Positions 6,399-15,362 of a DNA stretch of 15,552 nucleotides are shown one piece after another. Each line of letters starts with the position of its first letter. The first letter of the stretch is position 1. A program made the position numbers and the translations under genes. The DNA is from an uncultured Clostridia bacterium (GTDB lineage: Bacteria > Bacillota > Clostridia > Oscillospirales > Acutalibacteraceae): contig CALAQQ010000272.1 in NCBI GenBank assembly GCA_937888485.1, positions 1-15,552 on the forward strand, read 5' to 3'. The notes under the pieces were generated by a model that worked only from the letters and a program-made list of their open reading frames with translations, ran no database searches and was not told where the DNA came from.

Positions 6399-9300
6399 TT
6401 ATAAGCAAATTTCAATGCTTTTTCCGAGTCTGAACGAGTAAATAACGGTCTCTTTTACCGGAATATCAAGCACTTCCGAGAGACAGCGGCGATAAATCGA
6501 GAGCTGTTCTTTGTATTTTTCTGCAAGTTCTTCACCGCTTTGTGCTCTGTCGGTTTTGAAATCGACAATAACGAGTGAACCGTTTTCAACAAAGGCGCAG
6601 TCTGCAACGCCTTCGATAACAACGCATTCATTACCTGCTTCGTTTTCGGGGATGTCGGGTTCGGTTTCACTGAGAGGTATGCAGGCTGTGAACGCGTATT
6701 CCTTATAGACTTTTTCAGCGGAAAGAATGCGTTTTGCGAGGCTTCCCGAGAAAAATTCGGCGATAGCTTTTTTATCGACAACCGAGGCTTCTGTTTGTGT
6801 CAGCATACCTTCGCTGACAAGTCTTTCAAGCTCATTTTCAACGCTTTCGCCTGCTTTTTCATAATCGGCATACTGCATAAAACGGTGGGTTGCCGTGCCT
6901 CGCTGGGCAGGTGAGAGCTTATCTTTGCCGACAAATGACGGCTTTCGTGATGCAAAATATTCTCCGCCGATTTCTTCATCGTCTGCTTTTGAAGCAATTC
7001 TCTTTGCGATAATTCCTTCAAGTGATGAATAGGGATATACATAGCTCAGACGGTCGGTTATTTCGCTGAGAATAATTTTATCGGATTTCGGAGTAACAAC
7101 ATCGAAAACAGCGGAGGTTTCTTCTGCTGTATCTCTGATAATCTGAGTTTTCAGCGGGATATCGCATTCAATTGCAACAGAAGAATCCGCCATTGTTTCG
7201 TTACGCAGAGCGTGGGCATCGGGATGTCTTATAAGTGCCGAAAGAATGCAGTCGGAATAGCTTGAAAAGCCGATAACCTTGAACGGGTCAATGAGCTTTT
7301 CTTTTCTCGTGTTTGCAACGATTCGGGAAAGCTCTTTGTTCCAATCTTTGCTTGACGAAAGAACAATGAGTTTTTCTTTTGGTCGGGTAAGCGCAACATA
7401 GAGAACGCGGAGTTCTTCGGAACGTTCCGCTTTTTTGATTTCGAGAACGGCGGCAATTCTGGTGAGCGAATCAAGTTTTGCCTTGCCTGTGCTCGTTTTT
7501 ATACCGATACCCCCGGTCGGAGAAATGAGCAAATCGTCGACGGTGGAAAGATTGCTGTAAGCTTTTTCGCACGCACCGAGGAAGCATACGGGAAATTCAA
7601 GACCCTTGCTCTTGTGAATGGTCATGATTTTAACGCAGTCGGCATTTTCGGAATCCGATGATGATGAGCGGATATCGTTGCCGCTTTTCGCGACAGAATC
7701 AAGGTGGCGAAGAAATCCCGAAATACCTTTTCTGCCTGTACTTTCATATCGGTTGGCAAGGTCAATGAAGCTGTTGAGGTTTGCTCTTCGCTTCGAGCTG
7801 TCTTTCATAGCTCCGACTATTGCACCGTAGCCTGTTTCTTCGATAAGCCTGCGGACAAGTTCACCTGCGCTGACTGTGCACGCAACGAGCCTCATATCTC
7901 TGATTTTTTCAAGGAAATCCGTTGCTTTTTTGTTGCCGTTTTCAGAAGCCTGAATGACACACTGGTAAACCGAAGCTTTTTTGTTTGCCGCACGCATGAG
8001 AGCAAGGTCATCGGGAATGAATCCGAAAACGGGAGAGAGCATAACGGCGGTGAGGGGGATATCATCAACGGGATTATCGATGATTTTGAGAAGTGAGGTC
8101 AGAAACATAATTTCGGGTGAAGCAAGGAAATTTTCTTCCGTTTCACAGCTGAACGGAATTCCTCTTGCCGTGAATTCGTCAATGAATTCCTTTGACGAAC
8201 GCTTAACGGAACGCAGAAGGATACAGAAATCCTTGTATTTCGCCTTTCTCTGACTGTCGCCGTCGGTGAAAGTCATGCCGTCGGCAATCGCCTTTTCGAT
8301 ATAGTCGGCAACATATTTTGCCTGAACAGTGCGGAAATTCTCTTTTTCTGTTTCGAAAAGACAGATTTCCGTGTCGGCACCCGTGCTTTCCGGATATGAT
8401 GCGGCGGCTTCAAGATGTTCTTTTTCATCGTATTCAAGACCGCCCGCATCCCTGCTCATGAGGGCGCTGAAAATGTAGTTGACTATATCCGTAACACCCT
8501 TACGGCTTCGGAAATTCTTGCCGAGGGTTACTCTTGCAGGGTAGTTTCCGTCTTCGTATTCGGAAAGACCGTCACGGCGTGCGAGAAAAATTTCGGGCAT
8601 CGCCTGTCTGAAACGGTAGATGCTCTGCTTGACGTCACCGACCATGAAAAGATTGTTTTCATCCTTTGAAATCGCGGAGAAAATCATGTCCTGAGCTTCG
8701 TTGACATCCTGATATTCGTCGACGAGGATTTCGGCATAGTTTTCGGCAAGCGAAAGAGCGAGGGGTGTTTTGGTATATCCTCCGTCGGAGGGTTCGACGA
8801 GAAGTTTCAGTGCAAGGTGGAGAGTGTCGGAAAAATCGGCACCGTTTTCCTGCCTTTTGAGCTTTGTGAATTCATCGCCGAATTTCATAACGGCGGAAAT
8901 CAGTTCGTTTATTACGGGAGCAAGATATTCGATATCTTTTTTGTGCTCTTTTTCGGAAACATAATATTTCGATGCAAATTCAACAACCTGTTTTTTATAG
9001 GCATTTCTTGTGTTTTTGCAGATATCCTTTGCGGGAGCATCGTATCCTCTCGGTGCACTTGACATTTTCGCGAACTCTGTTTCCGCGAAAGCCTTGAAGA
9101 TACCGTCCCATTTTTCGGTTGAAATCTTATCGAGGAGTTTTTCGAGAATAATAAGGTCATCCTCAAATGCAGGTCTGTATTTTGCTTCAAGTTCGGGTTC
9201 GTCTGCAAGGAGAGATATGCAGTGTTTTGCATCGGCGATGCACGAACAGATGAACTGTATTGCGTAGTTTATTATCGTTCTTCCCCAGGGGCTTTCTTCA

Positions 9301-9908
9301 ATTTCCGAGGGATTGTTGAATTCATCGGAAAGGGATTTCAGCCATAATTCGGGGAACGGGTAAGCCTGAGAAAGAGAATGGAGTTTCAGAATTGCATCGA
9401 TGAGCTTGCCGTCGTCGCGTGTGTCGCTGATTAACTCCGTAAGCTTCATGAAATTTTCGCCCTGTTCCTTATAGAGTGAATCCGCAACCGATGAAACCGC
9501 CTGTGAACGGAGAACAGCGAGCTTTCCTTCGTCGAGCAGACTGAAGTCGGGTGCAATTCCGAGAACGTGGAAGTTTTCTCTGACAAGACCTATGCAGAAA
9601 GAGTCGATGGTGCAGATGTTTGCACAGGGGAGCATGAGCTGCTGACGGCGCAGACGTTTATCCGAAGGATTGAGTGCAATCTGTTTTCCGATGGCGGCGT
9701 GGATTTTTTCTTTCATCTGTGCCGCTGCGGCTTTTGTGAAGGTTACGATAAGCAGGTTTTCAACTCCGCAGGGATTTTCACTGTCGCATATGCGCCTTAT
9801 TACTCTTTCAACGAGAACTGCCGTTTTACCCGAACCTGCCGCCGCACTGACAAGCAGAGTTCCTTTTCGCGCATCAATCGCTTTCTGCTGGTCCGTTGTC
9901 CATTTCAT
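6399..9908 (-). CDS. addA: AddA: ATP-dependent helicase/nuclease subunit A
   Basis: A 1169-residue UvrD-family helicase with a C-terminal RecB-type nuclease, forming with AddB the AddAB enzyme that resects DNA double-strand breaks up to a Chi site and loads RecA. The start at 9908 (MKWTTDQQKAID) has AGGAGGAT (9916-9923) at about 8 nt; an in-frame Met ten codons upstream is less suitable. Visible motifs: Q-motif-like WTTDQQKAI (3-11), Walker A SAAAGSGKT (21-29), TFTKAAA (56-62), DEYQD Walker B (397-401), GDVKQSIYRFRQ (424-435), then late helicase motifs TIHKSKGLEFP and LYVALTRPKE. The nuclease shows GVAD (Asp1103), DFKTD (1116-1120, with Lys1118) and a following YKEQLSIYR. All key residues are present and length is near the family norm. 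It overlaps addB by 35 nt, so the two are co-translated. Confidence 0.97.
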   Translation of the reverse strand: MKWTTDQQKAIDARKGTLLVSAAAGSGKTAVLVERVIRRICDSENPCGVENLLIVTFTKAAAAQMKEKIHAAIGKQIALNPSDKRLRRQQLMLPCANICTIDSFCIGLVRENFHVLGIAPDFSLLDEGKLAVLRSQAVSSVADSLYKEQGENFMKLTELISDTRDDGKLIDAILKLHSLSQAYPFPELWLKSLSDEFNNPSEIEESPWGRTIINYAIQFICSCIADAKHCISLLADEPELEAKYRPAFEDDLIILEKLLDKISTEKWDGIFKAFAETEFAKMSSAPRGYDAPAKDICKNTRNAYKKQVVEFASKYYVSEKEHKKDIEYLAPVINELISAVMKFGDEFTKLKRQENGADFSDTLHLALKLLVEPSDGGYTKTPLALSLAENYAEILVDEYQDVNEAQDMIFSAISKDENNLFMVGDVKQSIYRFRQAMPEIFLARRDGLSEYEDGNYPARVTLGKNFRSRKGVTDIVNYIFSALMSRDAGGLEYDEKEHLEAAASYPESTGADTEICLFETEKENFRTVQAKYVADYIEKAIADGMTFTDGDSQRKAKYKDFCILLRSVKRSSKEFIDEFTARGIPFSCETEENFLASPEIMFLTSLLKIIDNPVDDIPLTAVMLSPVFGFIPDDLALMRAANKKASVYQCVIQASENGNKKATDFLEKIRDMRLVACTVSAGELVRRLIEETGYGAIVGAMKDSSKRRANLNSFIDLANRYESTGRKGISGFLRHLDSVAKSGNDIRSSSSDSENADCVKIMTIHKSKGLEFPVCFLGACEKAYSNLSTVDDLLISPTGGIGIKTSTGKAKLDSLTRIAAVLEIKKAERSEELRVLYVALTRPKEKLIVLSSSKDWNKELSRIVANTRKEKLIDPFKVIGFSSYSDCILSALIRHPDAHALRNETMADSSVAIECDIPLKTQIIRDTAEETSAVFDVVTPKSDKIILSEITDRLSYVYPYSSLEGIIAKRIASKADDEEIGGEYFASRKPSFVGKDKLSPAQRGTATHRFMQYADYEKAGESVENELERLVSEGMLTQTEASVVDKKAIAEFFSGSLAKRILSAEKVYKEYAFTACIPLSETEPDIPENEAGNECVVIEGVADCAFVENGSLVIVDFKTDRAQSGEELAEKYKEQLSIYRRCLSEVLDIPVKETVIYSFRLGKSIEICL

Positions 9909-12900
9909 CTGCACTATCCTCCTTCTCCAAATTTTCAAGAACCGTTTTCAGGTCGTCATCAAAGAGAACCCTCTGCGGTATGTTTTCTTCATACGAACAG
10001 ACCGCTTTGTAATCGCAGTAGTCGCAGACGTGTTTATAGCTGTCACCAAAGGCGGGAACGGCTTCGATTCTGCCTTCATGGAGTGCGTCAGCCATTTCGG
10101 CAAGAATGCCGTCTGCCTTTTCCTTGAGTTTTTCAAGTTGTGAAAGACCGATAAGTGAGCCGACAAATTCTCCTTTTTTATATTTTACGGGGATATAGGT
10201 TCCGTTTTCGGTTTTGTCCATGGCCTTTATGACCTCGGAATTATCCAGAACAATTCCCGTCATGGTGCATCTTTTCTGTCTTTCGGCTTCGATTTCTTCA
10301 TCGGTTGCACCTCTCTGCGCCGAAACAAGAGGCGATTTTGCGGGATAATAAAGCACTCCCGCCGGGGTGAACTCGCCGTATTTATCCTTCCCGTTCTCCC
10401 AGAGTGTGAACAGATAAATAAGCATCTGCATATTAAGACCCTGAACAACATCGCTGAGGCGGAAATCCTTGCCCGATGATTTGTAGTCAACGATTCTTAT
10501 ATATTTTTTATCATCAATAACAGCTTCGTCAACCCTGTCTATTGCACCCGAAATGATAACCTTTCCGTTTTGTGTTTTTACCTCATAGGCAGGAATTTCG
10601 CCGTCATTTCCTATCTTTAATTCAAAATCGGCAGGAGTGAAACTGCTCTGCGAAAGCTCTTTTATGAGCCTTTCCGCAACGTCGCATACGGAATAGATGA
10701 GCTTATTGAAGAGATAAATGAATCTTTCGCTTCGGTTTTCACCGTCAAGCTTTGAGTTGAGATATTCGGTCAGCAGAGGTCTTATATAGTTATGAATATC
10801 CTCGAACGCCATTGATGTGAGCGAATCACGGTCAAAATCGGTGAGAAGCTTTTCGAGAGCATAATGAATTATGTTGCCTCTCTGCATGGGGTCAAGCTCT
10901 GCAACTTTTCGGGGCATCGCCTTTATGCCGTATCGGCAGAAATATGAGAACGGACATTTATAAAAGCTCTCAACTCTTGATGCCGACATATACATGTTTT
11001 TACCGAAAAGAGCTTCGGCTGTTTCGGGGTTTTCAATTCTGAAATTACGGTTTCCCGTTGCTCTGTCAAGGGCTGAAAGCCTGCCCGAATAATCGGAATC
11101 GTTTCCGAAATATTCGCATAGTGAAGCATAAAGAGAATTGTTTTCACGCTTGTTTTTGGCAAGCTGTTCGAATGCGAGTTCTTTTCCCTCAATGAAATAC
11201 ATGCCGTTTTCTTCTTCGGCTATAATTTCTCTGCATTCGGGAAAAAGAGTTTTGATTTTGATATACAGTTCGGACGGATTGAGTTGTTCGCCTTTTACAT
11301 TTCTTTCGGGACAGCACACAAAAAGCATATCCGAAGCACAGCAGAAGGCGTTGTATGCAATGAGCTTTTCTTCTGCGAGCTTATATTCGCCGAAATCGGA
11401 AAGCTCGATTCCGAGCTCACTCATTTTTCTTCGGTCTTTATCCGTCAGAGCCGAACCCGATGATGGAACGGCAGGGAAAACTCCGCTGTTTGCACCTGCA
11501 ATGAAAACGATTTTCGGTGCAACGGTGCGTATTCTGTCAGCCGAACCGATTGTTATTTCGTCAAGACCCTGAGGAAGAGAGCCTACCGTCTGAACGCCGA
11601 GCATGAGCTCAAACATATCCGAAAATTCTTTGGCGGTCAGATGTCTGCCTTTTGTAAGGGTTTCTATGCTTTCGAGCATATCGATAATGATATCCCAGAG
11701 TCTTTCAAGGTCGAGAGCAAGTCCTGTTTCGCCTTTGAGAGCAAGATTTTTTGCAAGGGTACGAATATTTTCGGAGGCATTGATTTTTTCAAGGAATGAG
11801 AAAACTGCCGCTGCCGATTCTTCGCCTTTTGAGTCGGCAAGCTTTTCTTTCAATTCATAAAGAGGAGAAACTATCCTTCTGCGTAAGGAGTTGAGATAAT
11901 CAAGTTCATCTTTTTCTTCCTGTCCGATTTCTTCTCCGAAACCTGCAGGGTTCTGTGTCCATTCACGAACCCACTGAGAGCCGTTTATGCTCCAGAGATA
12001 GGAATAATTTTCAACTGCAGAAATTTCTTCGGTTGTAAATCCCGAAAGACATGTTTTAAGATAGCGCATGAGCGTTTCGGTGCTGAATCCGTCGGAAGCA
12101 ATATCGATTGCACTTTCAACGAGCGCTGTCACTGGTGAAACATCAACGGGCTGACGGCTGTCCTCAAAAACAGGAATACCGCATTTTTTCAGTGCACTGC
12201 GAAGCGGTGACTCATATGCGGAGCTGTCACGGGCGATGACTGCGATATCACGGCATCTGTAACCCTTTTCACGAATGAGTTTTTTTGCAGTGCAGGCGAT
12301 AAATTCACATTCGGAATAAATGTCCGGTGTCTTGCACAGCGTAATATTGGTGCAGTCTTCCTCATAAACATTCGGTGTGAGCGAGAAAAGCTCTTTTTCG
12401 AGAGCTGCAAGCTCCGGAGATGAAAAACGTTTGAAATCCGGCGGAAAGTTGTTGAATTTATTCCTCATTGAAAGATACTGCGGTTTTGCAACGGCAACCC
12501 CGTTTTTCTTTGCGATGTCGATGAGTCTGCGTGCCGTTCTTTTGGTATGAGCGAACAAATCGGTTTCATCGTTGCTGTTATCCAGATTATCGGTGCAGAG
12601 GGTGACATAAACCGCCTGTGACTGAGAAAGCATACGGCTTATGATTTTATATTCCTGCATTGTAAAACCGCGGAATGCATCGATAAAAACAAGACGGTTT
12701 TTGAAATAATCCGTATCGGGGAGGATATCGTAAAGCTCTGTCAGAAGATCGTCGGGGTTGAAATAGCTGCCCTCGGTCATGGCGTCATAGGCATCAAGCA
12801 CGGTTGTTATATCACCGAGCTTCATTTTGAGGAGACCGTCTTCGGAGGCTGCAAGTGCAAGACGCACCGAATCCGAAGAAACAGCGCTCTGTTTGAATTC

Positions 12901-13275
12901 GGCTGAAAGTGTGATAAATTCGGAAATGACGGACCTTGACGAGGTGTGTTTTCCGTAAAGAGTGAGCTTATCTTTTACGCTTTCAAGAGCCATCGACATA
13001 AGAACTGCCTTTGACGGTTCATCGAGCCTTCTGCGTTCATGCAGGGCAGGTCTGCCCACAAGCTTTTCTCCGAGACTTGTGAAGCTTAAAACATCGATAT
13101 CCGCCATGGCTTTTGTGCCGATTTTTTCGAGCATGATTTTTTCGGTCATAAAAGAAAACTGTTCGGGCACAATTATGGTTATTTTTTTGTGTCCTCCTGC
13201 GGAAAACTGTTTTATTAAATTCATGATATGGGTGGTTTTTCCTCCGCCCGTTGCCGATAATATCAGATAGAGCAT
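9874..13275 (-). CDS. addB: AddB: ATP-dependent helicase/nuclease subunit B
   Basis: A 1133-residue AddB, partner of AddA. Its N-terminal Walker A, SATGGGKT with Lys13, is intact; in studied enzymes AddB's helicase core is otherwise degenerate and the subunit recognises Chi. The C-terminal nuclease shows AIDR (Asp913), VDYKSS (Asp930, Lys932) and NMQMLIY (Gln950). An iron-sulfur staple is complete: Cys774 in FYKCPF and Cys1084, Cys1087, Cys1093 in the CxxCxxxxxC motif, matching the spacing in Bacillus AddB. The start at 13275 has GAGGG (13282-13286) about 6 nt away. It is the first gene of the addBA operon, transcribed from an extended -10 promoter about 150 nt upstream, with a structured repeat in the leader. 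Its last 35 nt overlap addA. Confidence 0.97.
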   Translation of the reverse strand: MLYLILSATGGGKTTHIMNLIKQFSAGGHKKITIIVPEQFSFMTEKIMLEKIGTKAMADIDVLSFTSLGEKLVGRPALHERRRLDEPSKAVLMSMALESVKDKLTLYGKHTSSRSVISEFITLSAEFKQSAVSSDSVRLALAASEDGLLKMKLGDITTVLDAYDAMTEGSYFNPDDLLTELYDILPDTDYFKNRLVFIDAFRGFTMQEYKIISRMLSQSQAVYVTLCTDNLDNSNDETDLFAHTKRTARRLIDIAKKNGVAVAKPQYLSMRNKFNNFPPDFKRFSSPELAALEKELFSLTPNVYEEDCTNITLCKTPDIYSECEFIACTAKKLIREKGYRCRDIAVIARDSSAYESPLRSALKKCGIPVFEDSRQPVDVSPVTALVESAIDIASDGFSTETLMRYLKTCLSGFTTEEISAVENYSYLWSINGSQWVREWTQNPAGFGEEIGQEEKDELDYLNSLRRRIVSPLYELKEKLADSKGEESAAAVFSFLEKINASENIRTLAKNLALKGETGLALDLERLWDIIIDMLESIETLTKGRHLTAKEFSDMFELMLGVQTVGSLPQGLDEITIGSADRIRTVAPKIVFIAGANSGVFPAVPSSGSALTDKDRRKMSELGIELSDFGEYKLAEEKLIAYNAFCCASDMLFVCCPERNVKGEQLNPSELYIKIKTLFPECREIIAEEENGMYFIEGKELAFEQLAKNKRENNSLYASLCEYFGNDSDYSGRLSALDRATGNRNFRIENPETAEALFGKNMYMSASRVESFYKCPFSYFCRYGIKAMPRKVAELDPMQRGNIIHYALEKLLTDFDRDSLTSMAFEDIHNYIRPLLTEYLNSKLDGENRSERFIYLFNKLIYSVCDVAERLIKELSQSSFTPADFELKIGNDGEIPAYEVKTQNGKVIISGAIDRVDEAVIDDKKYIRIVDYKSSGKDFRLSDVVQGLNMQMLIYLFTLWENGKDKYGEFTPAGVLYYPAKSPLVSAQRGATDEEIEAERQKRCTMTGIVLDNSEVIKAMDKTENGTYIPVKYKKGEFVGSLIGLSQLEKLKEKADGILAEMADALHEGRIEAVPAFGDSYKHVCDYCDYKAVCSYEENIPQRVLFDDDLKTVLENLEKEDSADEMDNGPAESD

Positions 13276-13294
13276 GGATATCCCTCGCTAAATG

Positions 13295-13417
13295 TTAATA
13301 GTGGAAAATTAATAGTTAATAGTGAAAAGTTTCGGATAGGCTCCGCCTATGACCGATAATATATTGGGTGTGGGCTTTGCCCACCCTGAACTTTTCACTT
13401 TTACTTCTTCACTTAAT
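13295..13417. repeat. Structured intergenic repeat with heptamer-periodic arms
   Basis: The left arm is a run of 7-nt units: TTAATAG (13295), TGGAAAA, TTAATAG (13309), TTAATAG (13316), TGAAAAG (13323). The right arm shows the same period on the opposite strand (CTTTTCA, CTTTTAC, TTCTTCA, CTTAATA; 13391-13417). AGTGAAAAGTT (13321-13331) and AACTTTTCACT (13389-13399) are perfect 11-bp inverted repeats closing the core. Inside are two hairpins: ATAGGC-TCC-GCCTAT (13336-13350, extendable by CGG/CCG) and a GGGTGGGC-type stem with loop TTT (13366-13387, 2-nt bulge). It lacks a coding frame and resembles MITE-like or interspersed palindromic elements of Clostridia; family membership is inference from one copy. 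Confidence 0.7.
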
Positions 13418-13422
13418 AAATT

Positions 13423-13451
13423 ATTATACCATATTGCTGTCCGTTTGTCAG
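13423..13451 (-). promoter_or_regulatory. Promoter for addBA (extended -10)
   Basis: On the minus strand CTGACA (13446-13451, five of six) is separated by 17 nt from a perfect TATAAT (13423-13428), preceded by TGG, an extended -10. It is about 150 nt before addB, so the structured repeat falls inside the transcribed leader. It stands back-to-back with the promoter of the CNNM/CorC gene. Confidence 0.8.
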
Positions 13452-13467
13452 TACTTTTACAAAGCAG

Positions 13468-13496
13468 TTGACATAATTTTTTCAATGTGCTATTAT
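13468..13496 (+). promoter_or_regulatory. Promoter for the CNNM/CorC gene
   Basis: A perfect TTGACA (13468-13473) is followed after 17 nt by TATTAT (13491-13496, five of six), 38 nt before the start codon at 13535. Its -35 box is only 16 nt from the -35 of the divergent addBA promoter. Confidence 0.85.
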
Positions 13497-13534
13497 AAGA
13501 AAGCTATTTTATTTTTGAAAGGAGCAAATCCGGA

Positions 13535-14929
13535 ATGGATGACCCCGGCCCTGCGATTCAGTTAGCGGCAGCCGCAGCTGAAGTTTCAACAGACCCTCTC
13601 TCTATTATTCTCAAGGTATTGCTTTTGTTTGTGCTCATTATTGTCAACGCATTTTTTGCGATGAGCGAAATTGCAATCATTTCTCTCAATGACACAAAGA
13701 TGCAGCGTCTTGCCGAAGAGGGCAACAAAAAAGCAAAGCAGATTGTAAAACTTACGGAAAACTCAAGCAGATTTCTTTCCACCATTCAGATCGGTGTAAC
13801 GCTTGCAGGCTTCCTTACATCGGCATCGGCATCTCAGAACTTTGCCGATATGCTGACAAATGCTCTTGCAAAAACAGCCGTTGCAGATGCAGTTCCCATT
13901 GGAATTATCAACGGCGTATCAATCGTTGTTATCACAATCGTAACATCATATTTCTCGCTTGTTCTCGGTGAACTTGCCCCCAAGAGAATAGGCATGCAGA
14001 TTCCTGAAAAGATTTCTTTCAAGGTTGTGGGAATACTCACCTTTGTTGCCTCGGCAACGAAGCCTTTTGTAAAGGTTCTTTCTCTTTCGACCAATGCGGT
14101 TGTCCGTCTTTTCGGATTCGACCCCAATGCCGATGAAGAAGAAGTTACCGAAGAAGAAATCAGAATGATGGTTGATGTCGGCGGTGAAAAAGGCGTTATC
14201 GAAGACACTCAGAAAGAAATGATTGACAATATTTTTGAGTTTGACGACCTTGATGCAGGCGATATCATGACTCACAGAACAGAAATGACCGCAATCGAAG
14301 TGACCCGTTCTCTTGAAGAAGTTGCCGAGCTTGCAGTTGAAAACGGCTATTCCAGAATTCCTGTTTTTGAGGATGACCCCGACAGCATTGTCGGTGTTCT
14401 CTATGCAAAGGACTTGCTGAAATATGTCGGACATAACATTCCCTCGGATTTAACAATTGCTCAGGTTATGAGAAAGGCGCTTTATGTTCCCGAAACTCAG
14501 TCCTGCGGAGATTTGTTTGAGGCTATGAACAAGAGCAGAACCCAGTTTGCCGTTGTTGTTGACGAATACGGCGGAACTGCAGGTATTGTTACTCTTGAAG
14601 ACGTGCTTGAATCCCTCGTCGGCGAAATATATGATGAGCATGACGAGGTTATTGAAGAAATTGTTGAGATTTCTGACGGAAAATACAGGGCACTCGGAAG
14701 TACGGGAATAGATAAATTCTTTGAATTTTTCTCTCTTCCGGACATTGACGAAGATTCAGACATAACTACTGTGAGCGGTTTTGCCGCACATACACTTGAA
14801 AAAATTCCTGATGAGGGTGACTCCTTTGAATATGAGAACCTCATCGTTACCATTACAAAAACAGACAGTAACCGGGTAGTTGAATCTGTGGTGACGGTTT
14901 TCCCCAAGGAACCGGAGCCTGAGGAGTGA
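13535..14929 (+). CDS. CNNM/CorC (HlyC) family divalent-cation transporter
   Basis: A 464-residue inner-membrane protein of the hemolysin C/CNNM family, whose members export Mg2+ (some Co2+). The start at 13535 has GAAAGGAG (13517-13524). Domains in order: DUF21/CNNM transmembrane domain with helices near 24-50 (IILKVLLLFVLIIVNAFFAMSE), 83-105, 122-148 (ending GELAPKR) and 162-185; an acidic linker (198-210); a CBS pair (about 240-365) with IMTHRTEM, GYSRIPVFE (271-279) and the family signature DEYGGTAGIVTLEDVLE (343-359); and the CorC-associated domain (about 380-455). Length and all blocks are standard for a full protein. The older name hemolysin reflects homology only. Expressed from the strong promoter upstream, it runs directly into the yihY remnant with no terminator between them. 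Confidence 0.93.
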   Translation: MDDPGPAIQLAAAAAEVSTDPLSIILKVLLLFVLIIVNAFFAMSEIAIISLNDTKMQRLAEEGNKKAKQIVKLTENSSRFLSTIQIGVTLAGFLTSASASQNFADMLTNALAKTAVADAVPIGIINGVSIVVITIVTSYFSLVLGELAPKRIGMQIPEKISFKVVGILTFVASATKPFVKVLSLSTNAVVRLFGFDPNADEEEVTEEEIRMMVDVGGEKGVIEDTQKEMIDNIFEFDDLDAGDIMTHRTEMTAIEVTRSLEEVAELAVENGYSRIPVFEDDPDSIVGVLYAKDLLKYVGHNIPSDLTIAQVMRKALYVPETQSCGDLFEAMNKSRTQFAVVVDEYGGTAGIVTLEDVLESLVGEIYDEHDEVIEEIVEISDGKYRALGSTGIDKFFEFFSLPDIDEDSDITTVSGFAAHTLEKIPDEGDSFEYENLIVTITKTDSNRVVESVVTVFPKEPEPEE

Positions 14930-14933
14930 TATT

Positions 14934-15362
14934 ATTAAAAGGTTTTTTAAGTTTATATTTGATGTAATGTCCTCCTCCAAAAAGGACAGCATCGGTGCAT
15001 ATACTGCAAATGCAGCGTTTTTCATCACTGTATCGTTTATACCCTTTATAATGCTGCTTATAAGTATACTGAGGTTTTTGCCCCTGGGTGAAAATCAGAT
15101 GATTGAGCAGGTGGCATCAATTTTTCCTGCAGCGGCAAGGGATATTGCATCTACGATAATCGCAGAATCCTATGATAAGGGTGGCAGTGCCTTAATTTCC
15201 ATTGCGGCGGTAACAACGCTGTGGGCGGCTTCTGTAGGAATTCATTCCCTTTCCAAAGGAATAGACCGCATTTATAAAAATTTTGTGAAAACCCTTGCAA
15301 GTTGGGGAAATAATGGTATAATAATAGTATTGTTTTATTTTACAGGAGGATTTTTTCAATGA
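14934..15362 (+). CDS. Truncated YihY/BrkB family membrane protein (probable pseudogene)
   Basis: The frame encodes the N-terminal part of a YihY/BrkB-family inner-membrane protein (function unsettled): KDSIGAYTANAAFFITVSFIPFIMLLISIL, and further on AAVTTLWAASVGIHSLSKGIDRIYKN, both family hallmarks with two membrane segments. The only ATG is at 14967, but the preceding in-frame codons read IIKRFFKFIFDV, the amphipathic helix usual at the start of this family. GAGGAG (14921-14926) sits 7 nt before an ATT at 14934, so a non-standard start is possible; the limit given here uses it. After GIDRIYKN the product leaves the family pattern and stops at 15362, giving about 130-142 residues against roughly 270-300 normally. 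The last ~70 nt are the promoter and ribosome site of yajC. It overlaps yajC by 4 nt. Probably a decayed remnant, or the product of an assembly join. Confidence 0.75.
   Translation: MKRFFKFIFDVMSSSKKDSIGAYTANAAFFITVSFIPFIMLLISILRFLPLGENQMIEQVASIFPAAARDIASTIIAESYDKGGSALISIAAVTTLWAASVGIHSLSKGIDRIYKNFVKTLASWGNNGIIIVLFYFTGGFFQ
15295..15322 (+). promoter_or_regulatory. Promoter for yajC (extended -10)
   Basis: TTGCAA (15295-15300, four of six) is followed after 16 nt by a perfect TATAAT (15317-15322), itself preceded by TGG, an extended -10. It lies 36 nt before the yajC start, with AGGAGGA (15344-15350) between. It sits inside the aberrant 3' end of the yihY frame, showing that this stretch is really the yajC upstream region. 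Confidence 0.8.

Noticed and set aside
9567..10143. Plus-strand frames across the addA/addB junction
   Set aside because: They are shadows of two well-supported genes, Cys/Phe/Arg-rich without domain character.
13295..13417. CRISPR-like array or origin iterons
   Set aside because: The 7-nt units are adjacent without spacers, and there are no cas or replication genes or AT-rich DnaA boxes nearby.
13368..13565. Small plus-strand frame (65 codons) before the CNNM/CorC gene
   Set aside because: It starts inside the repeat, runs through both promoters and has no ribosome site.
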